Assembly: GCF_013307205.1 (NCBI RefSeq)
Contig: NZ_CP028940.1
Span: forward strand, 254,135-318,134
DNA length: 64,000 bases
Origin: Polynucleobacter arcticus
Lineage (GTDB): Bacteria > Pseudomonadota > Gammaproteobacteria > Burkholderiales > Burkholderiaceae
Direction of reading: 5' to 3'
Shown here: positions 36,269-45,627 of the stretch, in pieces
Layout of the letters: each line of letters starts with the position of its first letter
Numbering within the stretch: the first letter of the stretch is position 1
Notes under the pieces: model-generated
Told to the model about the DNA's origin: nothing
The model's database searches: none
Seen by the model: the letters and a program-made list of their open reading frames with translations, nothing else
Position numbers and translations under genes: made by a program

Positions 36269-36976
36269 CTAGCGTTGGAAGTGAAAGCAGCCACAACCAT
36301 AGATTTGACCTACTGTATTTGCTTGATTTGCTTGTGGGATGTATTTTCCTGCATCATTGATGTAAGAAAAATCAACAAGTTGCATATCTAAAAAATACGA
36401 TAGTATTTGTTGGTACGTATAAATACGATGCGCGTTATATTGAATAATTGCCTTTTCGCCTAAGGGGACTACAAACAAGAGGCTTCCGCCCGTTGCAACT
36501 ACTCTTTTTAGCTCAGCGATTGCTTTGAGGTCGCCTTGCGCATCTAGCGGATCGCCATAGCGCTCGAGTCCAATATGCTCAACTACATGCATGCAAGATA
36601 GCGATTGCACTGAATGATCTGGGAAGGGTAGATTCATCAAGTCGGCTTTGTTTGATTCAAGTCCCGACAGATTCAGCTTTGCTGGACGATAGTCATAAAA
36701 GCGAACGGGTACAAAAGCCGAGACTAAAGAAACAAATCGCAGACAAGAAGAAATATCAACATGTAACTCTGGTTTAGTTTTTGCTAAGACTCTTGCAGCC
36801 CAAGCAGTGTGAAATAAATAATGTGCATCAAACCCAGTGGTCGAAGTTGCATCATTGAGGCAAGGATAGCGATCCTCCCAGCGCATGTCAAAACGCCCAT
36901 CTTCTAATAGATTTTTTTTGGCTGAAAAGTGTTTTGTAAATCTTGCTTTTCTGAAGTATTTCTTTAGAAGACTCAT
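36269..36976 (-). CDS. DUF268-type SAM-dependent methyltransferase
   Basis: A 235-residue protein with a class I methyltransferase core: HVDISSCLRFVSLVSAFVPV, the acidic DYRPA, LPFPDHSVQSLSCMHVVEHI and GLERYGDPLDAQGDL. The last is the DUF268 signature. The family occurs in glycan loci. It lies 17 bases downstream of the WavE-like gene on the same strand. Confidence 0.72.
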   Translation of the reverse strand: MSLLKKYFRKARFTKHFSAKKNLLEDGRFDMRWEDRYPCLNDATSTTGFDAHYLFHTAWAARVLAKTKPELHVDISSCLRFVSLVSAFVPVRFYDYRPAKLNLSGLESNKADLMNLPFPDHSVQSLSCMHVVEHIGLERYGDPLDAQGDLKAIAELKRVVATGGSLLFVVPLGEKAIIQYNAHRIYTYQQILSYFLDMQLVDFSYINDAGKYIPQANQANTVGQIYGCGCFHFQR

Positions 36977-36993
36977 CTCAATGAACTTTGGTT

Positions 36994-37911
36994 TTATAGG
37001 GTGACATTTTGGAATTGACTAGCCCAGATATTTTCCTGAGCAGCGATCTCCTGTTGAATTTTATATTTCGATATTTTTTTCTTGAGACGCCCAAGAAGAC
37101 CGCGGGAATGGTAGCCGCAAGGATGTATCTTAGCGCTATGCTGGGCCCACTGCGTTTCAGTCCACCATGGATGCTCCCATGCCTGACCTAAACTTCTAAA
37201 TCCTGCTTGAGCTCCAAACCATAAAATTCCCAGTTGCTGATGGTCAATGAGTCTCAAGTAGTTTTCTGCAACAGACTTATGGTTTAACTGTTGACTGGCA
37301 TGCTGATTAATTCGTGATCGATACAGGGCATAAAGTTCTGCTTCAGCGCAGTAGAGATCTTCTAGGGATGGCAGGCCAAGATATTCAGGTCCGAGCGCCA
37401 CTCGATCCTGTTCGGACATATTAAACATCTGCTTGTAATTGAAGCCATCATCACTCCACAGTTTTTCCATCTCGTGGATATGTCCAAATGAGAATAGATC
37501 TGGCATGGTTGAAAAGCTATCTGGACTAATTGAAATATTACGAAACGCTGGAACAACAATTCTAGAATTCGTTCCCTCTGGAGGCGAAAAGTGCGCCCAC
37601 TCCATCAATTGGTTTACTGCCATGCGTGTTGGCAGCATATCTGTTCGCCACTTGAGAACATAGTCACATCCAGCGGCTTTGGCGGCATCTAAACCCCTTG
37701 CGCTGGAGAAGCGTTGGTAGTTGCGGTTGGTAAATCCCGCTACGACAGGTTTTGGGCTTCTGATGAGCTCAAAGTCACCTTTTGGGATGATCTGTCCATC
37801 ATTCCAGGTAGATAGGACCGTATAGTCAAAGAGATGGGGCAAGGTTTCAAGGATCAGTCTGCTACCCCTGCGGATATCGCCCTGAATAATGCAGCCGACT
37901 TTCATTGCCAT
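36994..37911 (-). CDS. WavE-like LPS synthesis protein
   Basis: A 305-residue probable glycosyltransferase of the WavE family named after Vibrio cholerae core LPS synthesis. The N-terminus VGCIIQGDIRRGSRLILETL, YTVLSTWNDG and CDYVLKWRTDMLP match the pattern. The C-terminus is basic (GRLKKKISKYKIQQEI). It forms a minus-strand pair with the methyltransferase, inside an otherwise plus-strand locus. Confidence 0.7.
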   Translation of the reverse strand: MAMKVGCIIQGDIRRGSRLILETLPHLFDYTVLSTWNDGQIIPKGDFELIRSPKPVVAGFTNRNYQRFSSARGLDAAKAAGCDYVLKWRTDMLPTRMAVNQLMEWAHFSPPEGTNSRIVVPAFRNISISPDSFSTMPDLFSFGHIHEMEKLWSDDGFNYKQMFNMSEQDRVALGPEYLGLPSLEDLYCAEAELYALYRSRINQHASQQLNHKSVAENYLRLIDHQQLGILWFGAQAGFRSLGQAWEHPWWTETQWAQHSAKIHPCGYHSRGLLGRLKKKISKYKIQQEIAAQENIWASQFQNVTL

Positions 37912-38051
37912 TTCACCACTTATTTTGAATCTAATGATTTTAGCATTGGAGCCCTGTAGTAATTAGGCGCTCACGTGGTACACATTATTTAAAAAGTCTA
38001 ATAAAGGGCTCGTAGGCAGTAAAATAACGCTAATTTCTATAAGTAAGACAT

Positions 38052-39440
38052 ATGCTTAAAACTCGCCAGTTATCGCTGATAAATTACCTTGGGTTATCCA
38101 TCGTACTTTTAAGTGCTTGCTTACTATCCATTTGGGCAATGAAACACACCATTGCATTGCGCAACATCCTTTTAAGCCTGGGTTGTCTGCTTTCCATTAT
38201 TTACATTTATCAAGCTAAAAAAATCGCGCCATTCTCGATTGCTTGGCGCAACCTCACACCATTTCTATTTATCGGCAGTCTCTTTATTTGGGTGCTGGTG
38301 CATTATTTTTTGTTTTCACAGGATTCAGTTCTGCAGCTTAAGGAGCTCAAGTCTATTTGGTTTCGGAGTCTGGAGGCATCCCTTTTAGGGTTCGTTTGCG
38401 GCCTAGTAATTGCTCAAAAGCCTTCCAGAATCAATTTATTAGCCTATGGGCTGATTGCTGGCTTTGCTGTTCTCTACTACCAATACTTGCCAAAGGTGTT
38501 GGCAACGCATCGGTTGTTTCATCCAGATCATTTCAATTACATTTTTTATGGAAAAATTAATGGGGTCTTGATTGGAACCCTGTTGATTGCGGGGGTTGGC
38601 GGTCATTTGACTGATCTACTATCGGGCAGTCTCGCTGGACGCTTGAAAATAGCTTTAAATGCCATTGCCTCGGCATTGATCGTTGCAATACCCCTATATG
38701 CTTATGTCTATATTTTTGATGCTAAAAATGGGATTGGGTTAGCTACCATCCTCGCTTTTGTCTGGATTTGTTGGGGGGTGTATGGATTTTTCAAGCCGAA
38801 ACCTCAGGCGGAGCAACGGAAAAGCAAATTGGCATGGATTTTGATAATCCTATTAATGTTGAGTCTAGTTGCCCTATTTGGGCGGCTTCAGCTTAAACAA
38901 CATCCAAGTTGGCAATATCTTATTGAGGATGTTCGGGAAAGTGTTCAGATTGACAAATATCCCCAATGGAAGAGTCCATCTACCCTGGGCTACCCAGTTC
39001 TGCCCTCGGGCAGGGTGATTACCCCCAATGTATTTGAGCGGGTTTCGTGGGCGACAGCCGGATTAACGTTGATCCCCAAAAATCCTTGGGGTAATGGCAT
39101 TTTGCAATACCCTTTTGAGCGTTCGCTAATGCGGCAATTCCCCAATTCCCCACCTAATTCGTTACCAGGATCGACCCACAGTGGATGGATAGAGCTACTT
39201 CTATCATTTGGTTTTCCAGCCTTGATCTGCCTTTGGGGGGCTTTAGCATCAGTAGCATATGGGGCAATGAGAGGTTCAGCACCGACAAAAGGGGTGGCAA
39301 TTAGTGTCTTAATAGCTATTTTTTGCCTATATACAGTTGGCGAACTTAGCAACCATCACGCGGTAGAAATATTACTATTTACCATTGCATTGTTGGCAGC
39401 TTTGAATTTAGGCCAAAGGCCGTCCAGTATGGAAGATTAG
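38052..39440 (+). CDS. O-antigen ligase/polymerase family membrane protein
   Basis: A 462-residue protein with about 11-12 hydrophobic helices and a large loop with STHSGWIELLLSFGFPALI, the Wzy_C/WaaL motif region. Such proteins either polymerise repeat units or attach the glycan to lipid A core. Length fits either; sequence does not separate them. It is followed by the Wzz gene after a 186-base gap. Confidence 0.75.
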   Translation: MLKTRQLSLINYLGLSIVLLSACLLSIWAMKHTIALRNILLSLGCLLSIIYIYQAKKIAPFSIAWRNLTPFLFIGSLFIWVLVHYFLFSQDSVLQLKELKSIWFRSLEASLLGFVCGLVIAQKPSRINLLAYGLIAGFAVLYYQYLPKVLATHRLFHPDHFNYIFYGKINGVLIGTLLIAGVGGHLTDLLSGSLAGRLKIALNAIASALIVAIPLYAYVYIFDAKNGIGLATILAFVWICWGVYGFFKPKPQAEQRKSKLAWILIILLMLSLVALFGRLQLKQHPSWQYLIEDVRESVQIDKYPQWKSPSTLGYPVLPSGRVITPNVFERVSWATAGLTLIPKNPWGNGILQYPFERSLMRQFPNSPPNSLPGSTHSGWIELLLSFGFPALICLWGALASVAYGAMRGSAPTKGVAISVLIAIFCLYTVGELSNHHAVEILLFTIALLAALNLGQRPSSMED

Positions 39441-39626
39441 CGATGCTAAGTAACGCGGCCTAGATTACAATTAGTACTAAATTTTAGATGGGATTATGTT
39501 TTATCAAACAAGGCTCAATTCGAGGGCAATAGCGCGTTTTTTGGTTTGAGTTGATTCATCAAAGACCGCTAGTAGGCAGTATGATTTTTTCCCATTGTTT
39601 TTTAATAAATTAAGTGATTACCTAAA
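39441..39626. other. Intergenic gap between polymerase/ligase and wzz
   Basis: AT-rich, 186 bases. I saw no JUMPstart/ops element and no gene. It probably contains a promoter for the Wzz gene. Confidence 0.4.
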
Positions 39627-40865
39627 TTGAGCAATCAAATTGTTATAGATGACTTAAAGCAAGAGGAGAATGAAATTTCCCTCCTCGATATCATTACTTT
39701 CATACAAGAGTCCTGGAAAAAGCTGGCAATTGCCGCTATTGTGGGAGCCATCTTAGGTTTTGCAAGCTGGAATTTCTTAGGCAGTTATCAAGCTGAGTAT
39801 GTTTTACTAAATAATACCAATACCAATACCAATACCAATACCAATACCAGTATCAGCAGCAACACTAATTCGAGTAGCTATGCCCTGGATCTAGTTTCTT
39901 GGAAGACTATTCAAAAGAGTTTGCCAAACCTAGCGGCGCAAATTGAAGATGAGGGCAAGGCTCCTGAAGGTCAAGCCCGTCTTTACAGAGTCTTAGCAAA
40001 TGATCAGTGGTGGCAAAAAAATGTAGTGCCTAGCTACGCTATCTCTAAAGCAGATACTAAAGATCTAGCGGCCATCAGTAAGGACCTCGACACTGCATCA
40101 ACCACGATTTTGAGCTTAACACTAAAGTCAGATGGCCCCACAACAGAGAAGGCTGTAGAGAACGTACGCACAGTTGCCAAATTTTTACGTACCGGCAGCG
40201 CCTACCTACAGATACGTAATATTCTCAATAGCTACGAGAGCGAGACGATTTCGATGGTGGCTGATTTGCAAAAACGCATCACTTCCACTGAGATTGAGAT
40301 GAGTTACCAAGTGCAGCGCGCCAAGAGTCTAGAGGAGTTGTATAAGCGTTTCCCCAGTGGTGCAAGCGGGGCTAACCAGGTGGTCGACCTTAAAGACTCG
40401 GGCGCTAAATACTTACCACTGGCTACCCAGATCATTGCGGCTAATAATGACATTAATCAGTTTAAAGAAACTTTGCAGCGCTATAAAGATCGCTTAGCGC
40501 AAATTGCGCTGATGAAGACCTTTGTAGACCAAGCCATTCCCTTGGCAGAACAAACCTATGACGGGCTTGTCTTAGATGAGCAGTTGCTTGAAGTAGAAGC
40601 TGCTATGAGAGCGAAGCTGGCAAAAGAGGACATTAAGCAGCAAGAAGCTTTAGATCAACTGCGTGGCCAGTTATTGGTAGTCAAAGCCCGCTTTACCAAA
40701 GGCTTGGAGGGTAATACTGCGCCAACAGCGAGCAAAAAAGGAATGATCAAAACTACGGCCGGTGGACTGGCAGGCGCGTTCTTCCTGATGCTATTCCTGC
40801 TCTTGGGTCAAAAAGTCTGGGTGAGTATTAAAGGTAGTCAAAAGAGTGGTGGTGTCAGATCATGA
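39627..40865 (+). CDS. Wzz-type chain-length determinant
   Basis: A 412-residue co-polymerase with two membrane helices (about 30-52, AIAAIVGAILGFASWNFLG, and about 375-400, GGLAGAFFLMLFLLLG) around a coiled-coil periplasmic domain. Start is TTG 39627. Just after the first helix is an Asn-Thr run encoded by six AATACC units. No tyrosine-kinase domain, so it is an O-antigen-type Wzz. Confidence 0.8.
   Translation: MSNQIVIDDLKQEENEISLLDIITFIQESWKKLAIAAIVGAILGFASWNFLGSYQAEYVLLNNTNTNTNTNTNTSISSNTNSSSYALDLVSWKTIQKSLPNLAAQIEDEGKAPEGQARLYRVLANDQWWQKNVVPSYAISKADTKDLAAISKDLDTASTTILSLTLKSDGPTTEKAVENVRTVAKFLRTGSAYLQIRNILNSYESETISMVADLQKRITSTEIEMSYQVQRAKSLEELYKRFPSGASGANQVVDLKDSGAKYLPLATQIIAANNDINQFKETLQRYKDRLAQIALMKTFVDQAIPLAEQTYDGLVLDEQLLEVEAAMRAKLAKEDIKQQEALDQLRGQLLVVKARFTKGLEGNTAPTASKKGMIKTTAGGLAGAFFLMLFLLLGQKVWVSIKGSQKSGGVRS
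39813..39848 (+). repeat. Six AATACC hexanucleotide units in wzz
   Basis: Six exact in-frame copies encoding Asn-Thr six times in the periplasmic juxtamembrane segment. Loss or gain of units keeps the frame. Confidence 0.95.
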
Positions 40866-40934
40866 TCCAACTAAAAGCAGTGGCTCGGGATCGGGCATTA
40901 GCGGGCGCAAGAAAAAGATTGTGAAGAATATTAA

Positions 40935-41924
40935 ATGGAAGTAACTGATAAATCGAATGCTAAAAGACGGGCCCTGATCTGTGGGGTATCAGGTCAAGAT
41001 GGCGCCTATCTTGCGCAGTTATTGCTCAGTAAGGGGTATGAAGTGTGGGGTACCTCTAGAGATGCTCAAACCTCTAGCTTTTCTTCTTTAAAGAAGCTGG
41101 GCATTCTCGATAAAGTAAAAACCATTTCGATGTCTCTGGTTGATTTCCGAAGTGTGTTGCAAGCTTTGTCTAAGGTAAGCCCTGATGAGATTTATAACTT
41201 AGCAGGTCAATCTTCTGTTGGCCTTTCCTTTGATCAGCCGGTAGATACCCTCGAAAGCATTACTTTGGGCACAGTCAATTTACTCGAGAGTATTCGTTTT
41301 TTAAACCCTAATATCCGTTTTTACAATGCAGGCTCAAGCGAGTGTTTTGGCGATATTGGCGGGGTCTCTGCTACTGAAAATACTGCCTTTCGCCCTAAAA
41401 GCCCTTATGCAATTGCCAAAGCGGCCGCGACTTGGCAGGTCGATTTATATCGACAGGCTTATGGCTTGTTTGCTTGTACGGGAATTTTGTTTAATCACGA
41501 ATCCCCTTTAAGACCTGAACGTTTTGTGACTAGAAAAATTATTGCTGCAGCCTGTCGCATTTCCAAAGGGAGCGCAGAGAAATTAGAGCTCGGTAACATT
41601 GAGGTTCGTCGGGACTGGGGGTGGGCACCAGAATATGTTGATGCGATGTGGAGAATGCTAAATCATGGCGAACCACAAGATTTTATTATCGCTACGGGAG
41701 TGACCCAAAGCCTGCGACATTTTCTGAAGACGGCGTTTGATGCGGTCAATTTAGATTGGAATGATCATGTCCAAACGAACCCTAATTTATTAAGGCCATC
41801 CGATCCCCTGGAGATTGGCGGGGTTGCCACAAAAGCAAAAGAGATTTTGCTGTGGGAGCCTGAATTTAAGGGGGAAAACTTGGTCAGAAGATTGGTTGAG
41901 GAAGAATTAAATGGGGCTGCCTAA
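40935..41924 (+). CDS. Second GDP-mannose 4,6-dehydratase-like SDR
   Basis: A 329-residue paralogue of Gmd, with GVSGQDGAYLAQLLLSKGY, SSECFG, and SPYAIAKAAA (YxxxK), then NHESPLRPERFVTRKI. It is divergent from the gmd at 30101 and shorter by about 47 residues. It could make GDP-4-keto-6-deoxymannose for a different sugar (for example a GDP-rhamnose route). Distance to the next gene is 67 bases. Confidence 0.82.
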   Translation: MEVTDKSNAKRRALICGVSGQDGAYLAQLLLSKGYEVWGTSRDAQTSSFSSLKKLGILDKVKTISMSLVDFRSVLQALSKVSPDEIYNLAGQSSVGLSFDQPVDTLESITLGTVNLLESIRFLNPNIRFYNAGSSECFGDIGGVSATENTAFRPKSPYAIAKAAATWQVDLYRQAYGLFACTGILFNHESPLRPERFVTRKIIAAACRISKGSAEKLELGNIEVRRDWGWAPEYVDAMWRMLNHGEPQDFIIATGVTQSLRHFLKTAFDAVNLDWNDHVQTNPNLLRPSDPLEIGGVATKAKEILLWEPEFKGENLVRRLVEEELNGAA

Positions 41925-41991
41925 AGCTAGCTAGGCGATTGATTAATTAATGAATGAATTATAGTTTTAATAATTAGAAAGATTTATTAAG

Positions 41992-42762
41992 ATGAAGGCA
42001 GTTATTCTGGCAGGTGGACTGGGTACACGAATCTCCGAGGAGACCCATTTAAAGCCCAAGCCGATGATTGACATTGGCGGTAAGCCGATTCTTTGGCACA
42101 TCATGAAGTCGTACTCGGCGCATGGCGTCAACGACTTTGTCATTTGCTGCGGCTACAAAGGCTACGTCATCAAAGAATATTTTGCCAATTACTTTTTGCA
42201 TATGTCAGACGTGACTTTTGATATGGCAAGCAACCAGATGGAAGTGCATCAGCGCAACGCTGAGCCGTGGAAAGTGACTTTAATTGATACTGGTGATGAG
42301 ACCCTAACTGGCGGCCGCTTAAAACGGGTTGCTAGTTATGTTCAAGGCGAGTCTGAGTTCTGCTTTACTTACGGCGATGGCGTAAGCGACCTGAATATTA
42401 CCTCCTTAATTGATTTTCATCGCAAGCATGGAAAATTGGCGACGGTGACTGCAGTTCAACCTCCGGGACGTTATGGGGCCCTTAAGCTCGAGGGAAATCA
42501 AGTCACGGGCTTTACTGAAAAACCGCGCGGAGATGGCGGCTTAATTAATGGGGGGTTTTTTGTGCTCTCCCCAAAATGCTTAGAACTCATCGCAAGTGAT
42601 TCGACGACTTGGGAGGCGGAGCCCTTAATCGAGCTCTCCAAAATGGGGGAGCTCATGTCCTTTGAGCACAATGGTTTTTGGCAGGCAATGGATACCCTTC
42701 GGGATAAAACCCACCTTGAAGAACTTTGGGCTTCTGGGAATGCGCCCTGGAAAAATTGGTAG
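41992..42762 (+). CDS. rfbF: Glucose-1-phosphate cytidylyltransferase
   Basis: Makes CDP-glucose from glucose 1-phosphate. The 256-residue sequence begins VILAGGLGTRISEETHLKPKPM, then WHIMKSYSAHGVNDFVICCGYKGY, and FCFTYGDGVSD. These match RfbF/DdhA closely. It starts the CDP-sugar subcluster (41992-46475). Confidence 0.95.
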   Translation: MKAVILAGGLGTRISEETHLKPKPMIDIGGKPILWHIMKSYSAHGVNDFVICCGYKGYVIKEYFANYFLHMSDVTFDMASNQMEVHQRNAEPWKVTLIDTGDETLTGGRLKRVASYVQGESEFCFTYGDGVSDLNITSLIDFHRKHGKLATVTAVQPPGRYGALKLEGNQVTGFTEKPRGDGGLINGGFFVLSPKCLELIASDSTTWEAEPLIELSKMGELMSFEHNGFWQAMDTLRDKTHLEELWASGNAPWKNW

Positions 42763-42764
42763 AT

Positions 42765-43850
42765 ATGTTGACCAATGCATCTCCCCAATTTTGGTCTGGC
42801 AAGAAGGTGCTTCTTACTGGGCATACTGGCTTTAAGGGTGCATGGATGGCTCTTTGGCTCCATCAGATGGGGGCAATTGTGTGTGGGATCAGTCTGCCAC
42901 CCCAAACTCAGCCCAATCTTTTTACGCTTGCTAAGGTTGGCGATTTGATCGAGAGTCATTTTTGCGATATTCGTCATGCAGATGCTATTGCGAGCGTAAT
43001 TAAAAGTGCTAATCCAGAAATTGTGTTGCATCTAGCAGCTCAGGCCTTAGTTAGATCAAGCTACAAAGATCCTCTAGCCACTTTTGCGACAAACGTGATG
43101 GGTACTGCTAACGTACTTAATGCATTAAGAGATTTACCATCGGTAAAGTCGGTTGTATGCGTTACCACGGATAAGGTTTACAAAAACTTAGAACATAGTT
43201 ATCCATATCGGGAGACCGATGTATTGGGCGGTCATGATCCCTATAGCGCCAGTAAAGCAGCTAGTGAAATTGTGATTTCTTCTTTTAGGGATTCTTACCT
43301 TAAAGAGCAAGGCGTTGCCGTAGCTTCTGCCCGTGCCGGTAATGTGATTGGGGGTGGTGATTGGTCCGAGGATAGACTCATACCAGATGCTATTCGTGCA
43401 TGGGAAAATAACGCACCCCTAGAAATTCGTAGGCCCAATGCAGTTCGTCCATGGCAGCACGTGCTAGAGCCAGTTAATGGCTATTTAGTGCTTGCCGAAA
43501 AACTATATACAGATGCCTCCTTATCGGGCGCATATAACTTCGGCCCACTCACCCATGAGGCGGCTACCGTGGGGAGTGTTATCAAGTTGGCGCGCCATAT
43601 TTATGGATCTGGTGAGGTGGACTGGGGTGATGGTAGTCAAGGTCCACATGAGGCAGGGCTACTCTCTTTAGAGGTATCAAAATCACGGGCGGCGCTGGAT
43701 GTGGGTCCTCGTTGGGGTCTGCATGAAACTATAAAACGAACCATCAATTGGTATCAGTTACAGGCCACCAATCAAGATGCGCAAATATTATGCCAAGAAG
43801 ATATTTTGGCTTTTATTGAAGCAAAAAATAGTAACAACGAATCAGTATGA
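42765..43850 (+). CDS. rfbG: CDP-glucose 4,6-dehydratase
   Basis: Converts CDP-glucose to CDP-4-keto-6-deoxyglucose. The 361-residue SDR has LLTGHTGFKGAWMALWL, VTTDKVY and catalytic YSASK (DPYSASKAASEIV). ATG 42765 lies 2 bases after the rfbF stop; an in-frame TTG at 42726 lies inside rfbF and is less likely. It overlaps the epimerase gene by 4 bases. Confidence 0.94.
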   Translation: MLTNASPQFWSGKKVLLTGHTGFKGAWMALWLHQMGAIVCGISLPPQTQPNLFTLAKVGDLIESHFCDIRHADAIASVIKSANPEIVLHLAAQALVRSSYKDPLATFATNVMGTANVLNALRDLPSVKSVVCVTTDKVYKNLEHSYPYRETDVLGGHDPYSASKAASEIVISSFRDSYLKEQGVAVASARAGNVIGGGDWSEDRLIPDAIRAWENNAPLEIRRPNAVRPWQHVLEPVNGYLVLAEKLYTDASLSGAYNFGPLTHEAATVGSVIKLARHIYGSGEVDWGDGSQGPHEAGLLSLEVSKSRAALDVGPRWGLHETIKRTINWYQLQATNQDAQILCQEDILAFIEAKNSNNESV

Positions 43851-44407
43851 GTCAATTTTCTATTATCGATACCCCCCTATTCGACTTAAAAGTGATTGAG
43901 CGTAAGCCAATTGGAGATAGCCGGGGTCATCTGGCGCGTATTTTTTGTGCCGATCAGTTAAAAGATGCTGGCTGGAAAAAGCCGATTGCTCAGATCAATC
44001 AAACGATGACCAAAAGTCGGGGAACAGTTAGGGGCTTGCATTTTCAAAACCCACCATATGCCGAGATGAAATTAATTTCTTGCTTGCAGGGAGAAATTTG
44101 GGATGTGGCTGTCGATTTGAGAAAAAATTCACCCACATTTTTACAGTGGCATGCAGAAAGATTATCTTCTGAAAATTATCGAGCGCTCTTAATCCCGGAA
44201 GGTTTTGCACATGGGTTTCAAACACTCACTGATGATTGCGAATTGCTTTACTTGCATTCAGCCCCTTATAAGCCAGCAGCAGAAGGCGGCATTCGCCCCA
44301 ATGATCCCCATTTAGCAATCGATTGGCCTCTAGATTTTTATGAAATTTCAGCAAGAGATTCTGAGCATCCCTTATTAAATGATTTATTTGAAGGAATTGA
44401 ATTATGA
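43847..44407 (+). CDS. dTDP-4-dehydrorhamnose 3,5-epimerase family protein
   Basis: A 186-residue cupin-type epimerase: SRGHLARIFCADQL, INQTMTKSRGTVRGLHFQ (catalytic His), GEIWDVAVDLRKNSPTF, and PEGFAHGFQTL. In this context it probably epimerises a CDP-4-keto-6-deoxyhexose rather than a dTDP sugar. It overlaps both neighbours by 4 bases. Confidence 0.88.
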   Translation: MSQFSIIDTPLFDLKVIERKPIGDSRGHLARIFCADQLKDAGWKKPIAQINQTMTKSRGTVRGLHFQNPPYAEMKLISCLQGEIWDVAVDLRKNSPTFLQWHAERLSSENYRALLIPEGFAHGFQTLTDDCELLYLHSAPYKPAAEGGIRPNDPHLAIDWPLDFYEISARDSEHPLLNDLFEGIEL

Positions 44408-45627
44408 AGTGTCGTCACTGTTTGGCTGAGCTAACCCATGTCTTCCTAGACCTTGGTTTTGCACCACCTTCTAACGCGTATTTAATGAAGAGTGATTTAA
44501 CTAAGCCAGAAAAGTATTACCCTTTAAAGGTTATGGTGTGCGACCAATGCTGGTTAGTGCAGACTGAGGATTACGCGCAGGCGAATGAATTGTTTGATTC
44601 TGAATACGCCTATTTTTCAAGCACCTCCACTAGTTGGTTAGAGCATGCCAAACGTTATTCTGAAAAAATGACACAAGAGTTGGGATTAAATGAAAAGAGT
44701 CTTGTTATCGAAGTGGCTTCCAATGATGGGTATTTGCTTAAGAATTTTGTGGCTAACAGTATTCCCTGTCTAGGAATTGAACCAACAGCTAGTACTGCGG
44801 CTGCGGCAGAGGCATTAGGTATTCCTGTTTTACGAGAATTCTTTGGTGAGCAGCTAGGCAAACAATTGGCTAAAGAAGGTCGTGCAGCCGATTTAATTGC
44901 GGGGAATAACGTTTATGCACATGTGCCCGATATTAATGACTTCACCCGTGGATTAAAAGCAGCATTAAAGCTTAGCGGAACCATTACCTTGGAATTTCCG
45001 CACTTGATGCGTTTGGTTGAATTTAATCAATTTGACACTATTTATCACGAACATTTTTCTTATCTTTCTCTATATACCGTTGCCAAAATATTTAAAGCGG
45101 CAGGTTTACGCATATGGAATGTAGAGGAATTACCTACGCATGGTGGAAGTTTACGTATCTACGGTTGCCATGAATTTGACGATCGCCAGGACTTGCCGGT
45201 TGTTCAGGAAATTCTTGATCGGGAAAAGCAACGCGGCTTACAAGATCTGACGATCTATAGTGCATTTCAAAGTAAAGCCGACGTAATTAAAAATGACTTT
45301 TTAGAATTTTTAATTGCCCAAAAGAAGTTGGGTAAAAAAGTAGCAGCGTACGGTGCAGCCGCTAAGGGTAATACATTGCTTAACTATGCGGGAGTCAAAC
45401 CTGATTTACTGCCATTTGTTTGTGATGCTGCTGCCGCCAAACAAAATAAATATATGCCGGGAAGTCATATCCCCATACTAAAACCCGAAGCATTATCTGT
45501 GGCGCATATCGATTATGTCGTCATTTTGCCCTGGAATATTGCAAAAGAAGTTATTGAGCAAAATGCTAACCTATCGAAGCTTGGCACTCAATTTGTTATA
45601 GCAATACCTGCAATTAAAGTCTTATGA
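44404..45627 (+). CDS. NDP-hexose C-methyltransferase
   Basis: A 407-residue protein of the TylC3/NovU type. The N-terminal zinc-binding Cys (CRHC, CDQC) are followed by VASNDGYLLKNF (SAM site), the family stretch YHEHFSYLSLYTV and the C-terminal YGAAAKGNTLLNYAGV domain. Such enzymes methylate C3 of a 4-keto-6-deoxysugar. It sits between epimerase and reductase, as expected for a branched sugar pathway. Confidence 0.88.
   Translation: MKCRHCLAELTHVFLDLGFAPPSNAYLMKSDLTKPEKYYPLKVMVCDQCWLVQTEDYAQANELFDSEYAYFSSTSTSWLEHAKRYSEKMTQELGLNEKSLVIEVASNDGYLLKNFVANSIPCLGIEPTASTAAAAEALGIPVLREFFGEQLGKQLAKEGRAADLIAGNNVYAHVPDINDFTRGLKAALKLSGTITLEFPHLMRLVEFNQFDTIYHEHFSYLSLYTVAKIFKAAGLRIWNVEELPTHGGSLRIYGCHEFDDRQDLPVVQEILDREKQRGLQDLTIYSAFQSKADVIKNDFLEFLIAQKKLGKKVAAYGAAAKGNTLLNYAGVKPDLLPFVCDAAAAKQNKYMPGSHIPILKPEALSVAHIDYVVILPWNIAKEVIEQNANLSKLGTQFVIAIPAIKVL

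Noticed and set aside
39441..39626. JUMPstart/ops element for RfaH
   Set aside because: No GGCGGTAGCGT-like sequence found in the gap or nearby.
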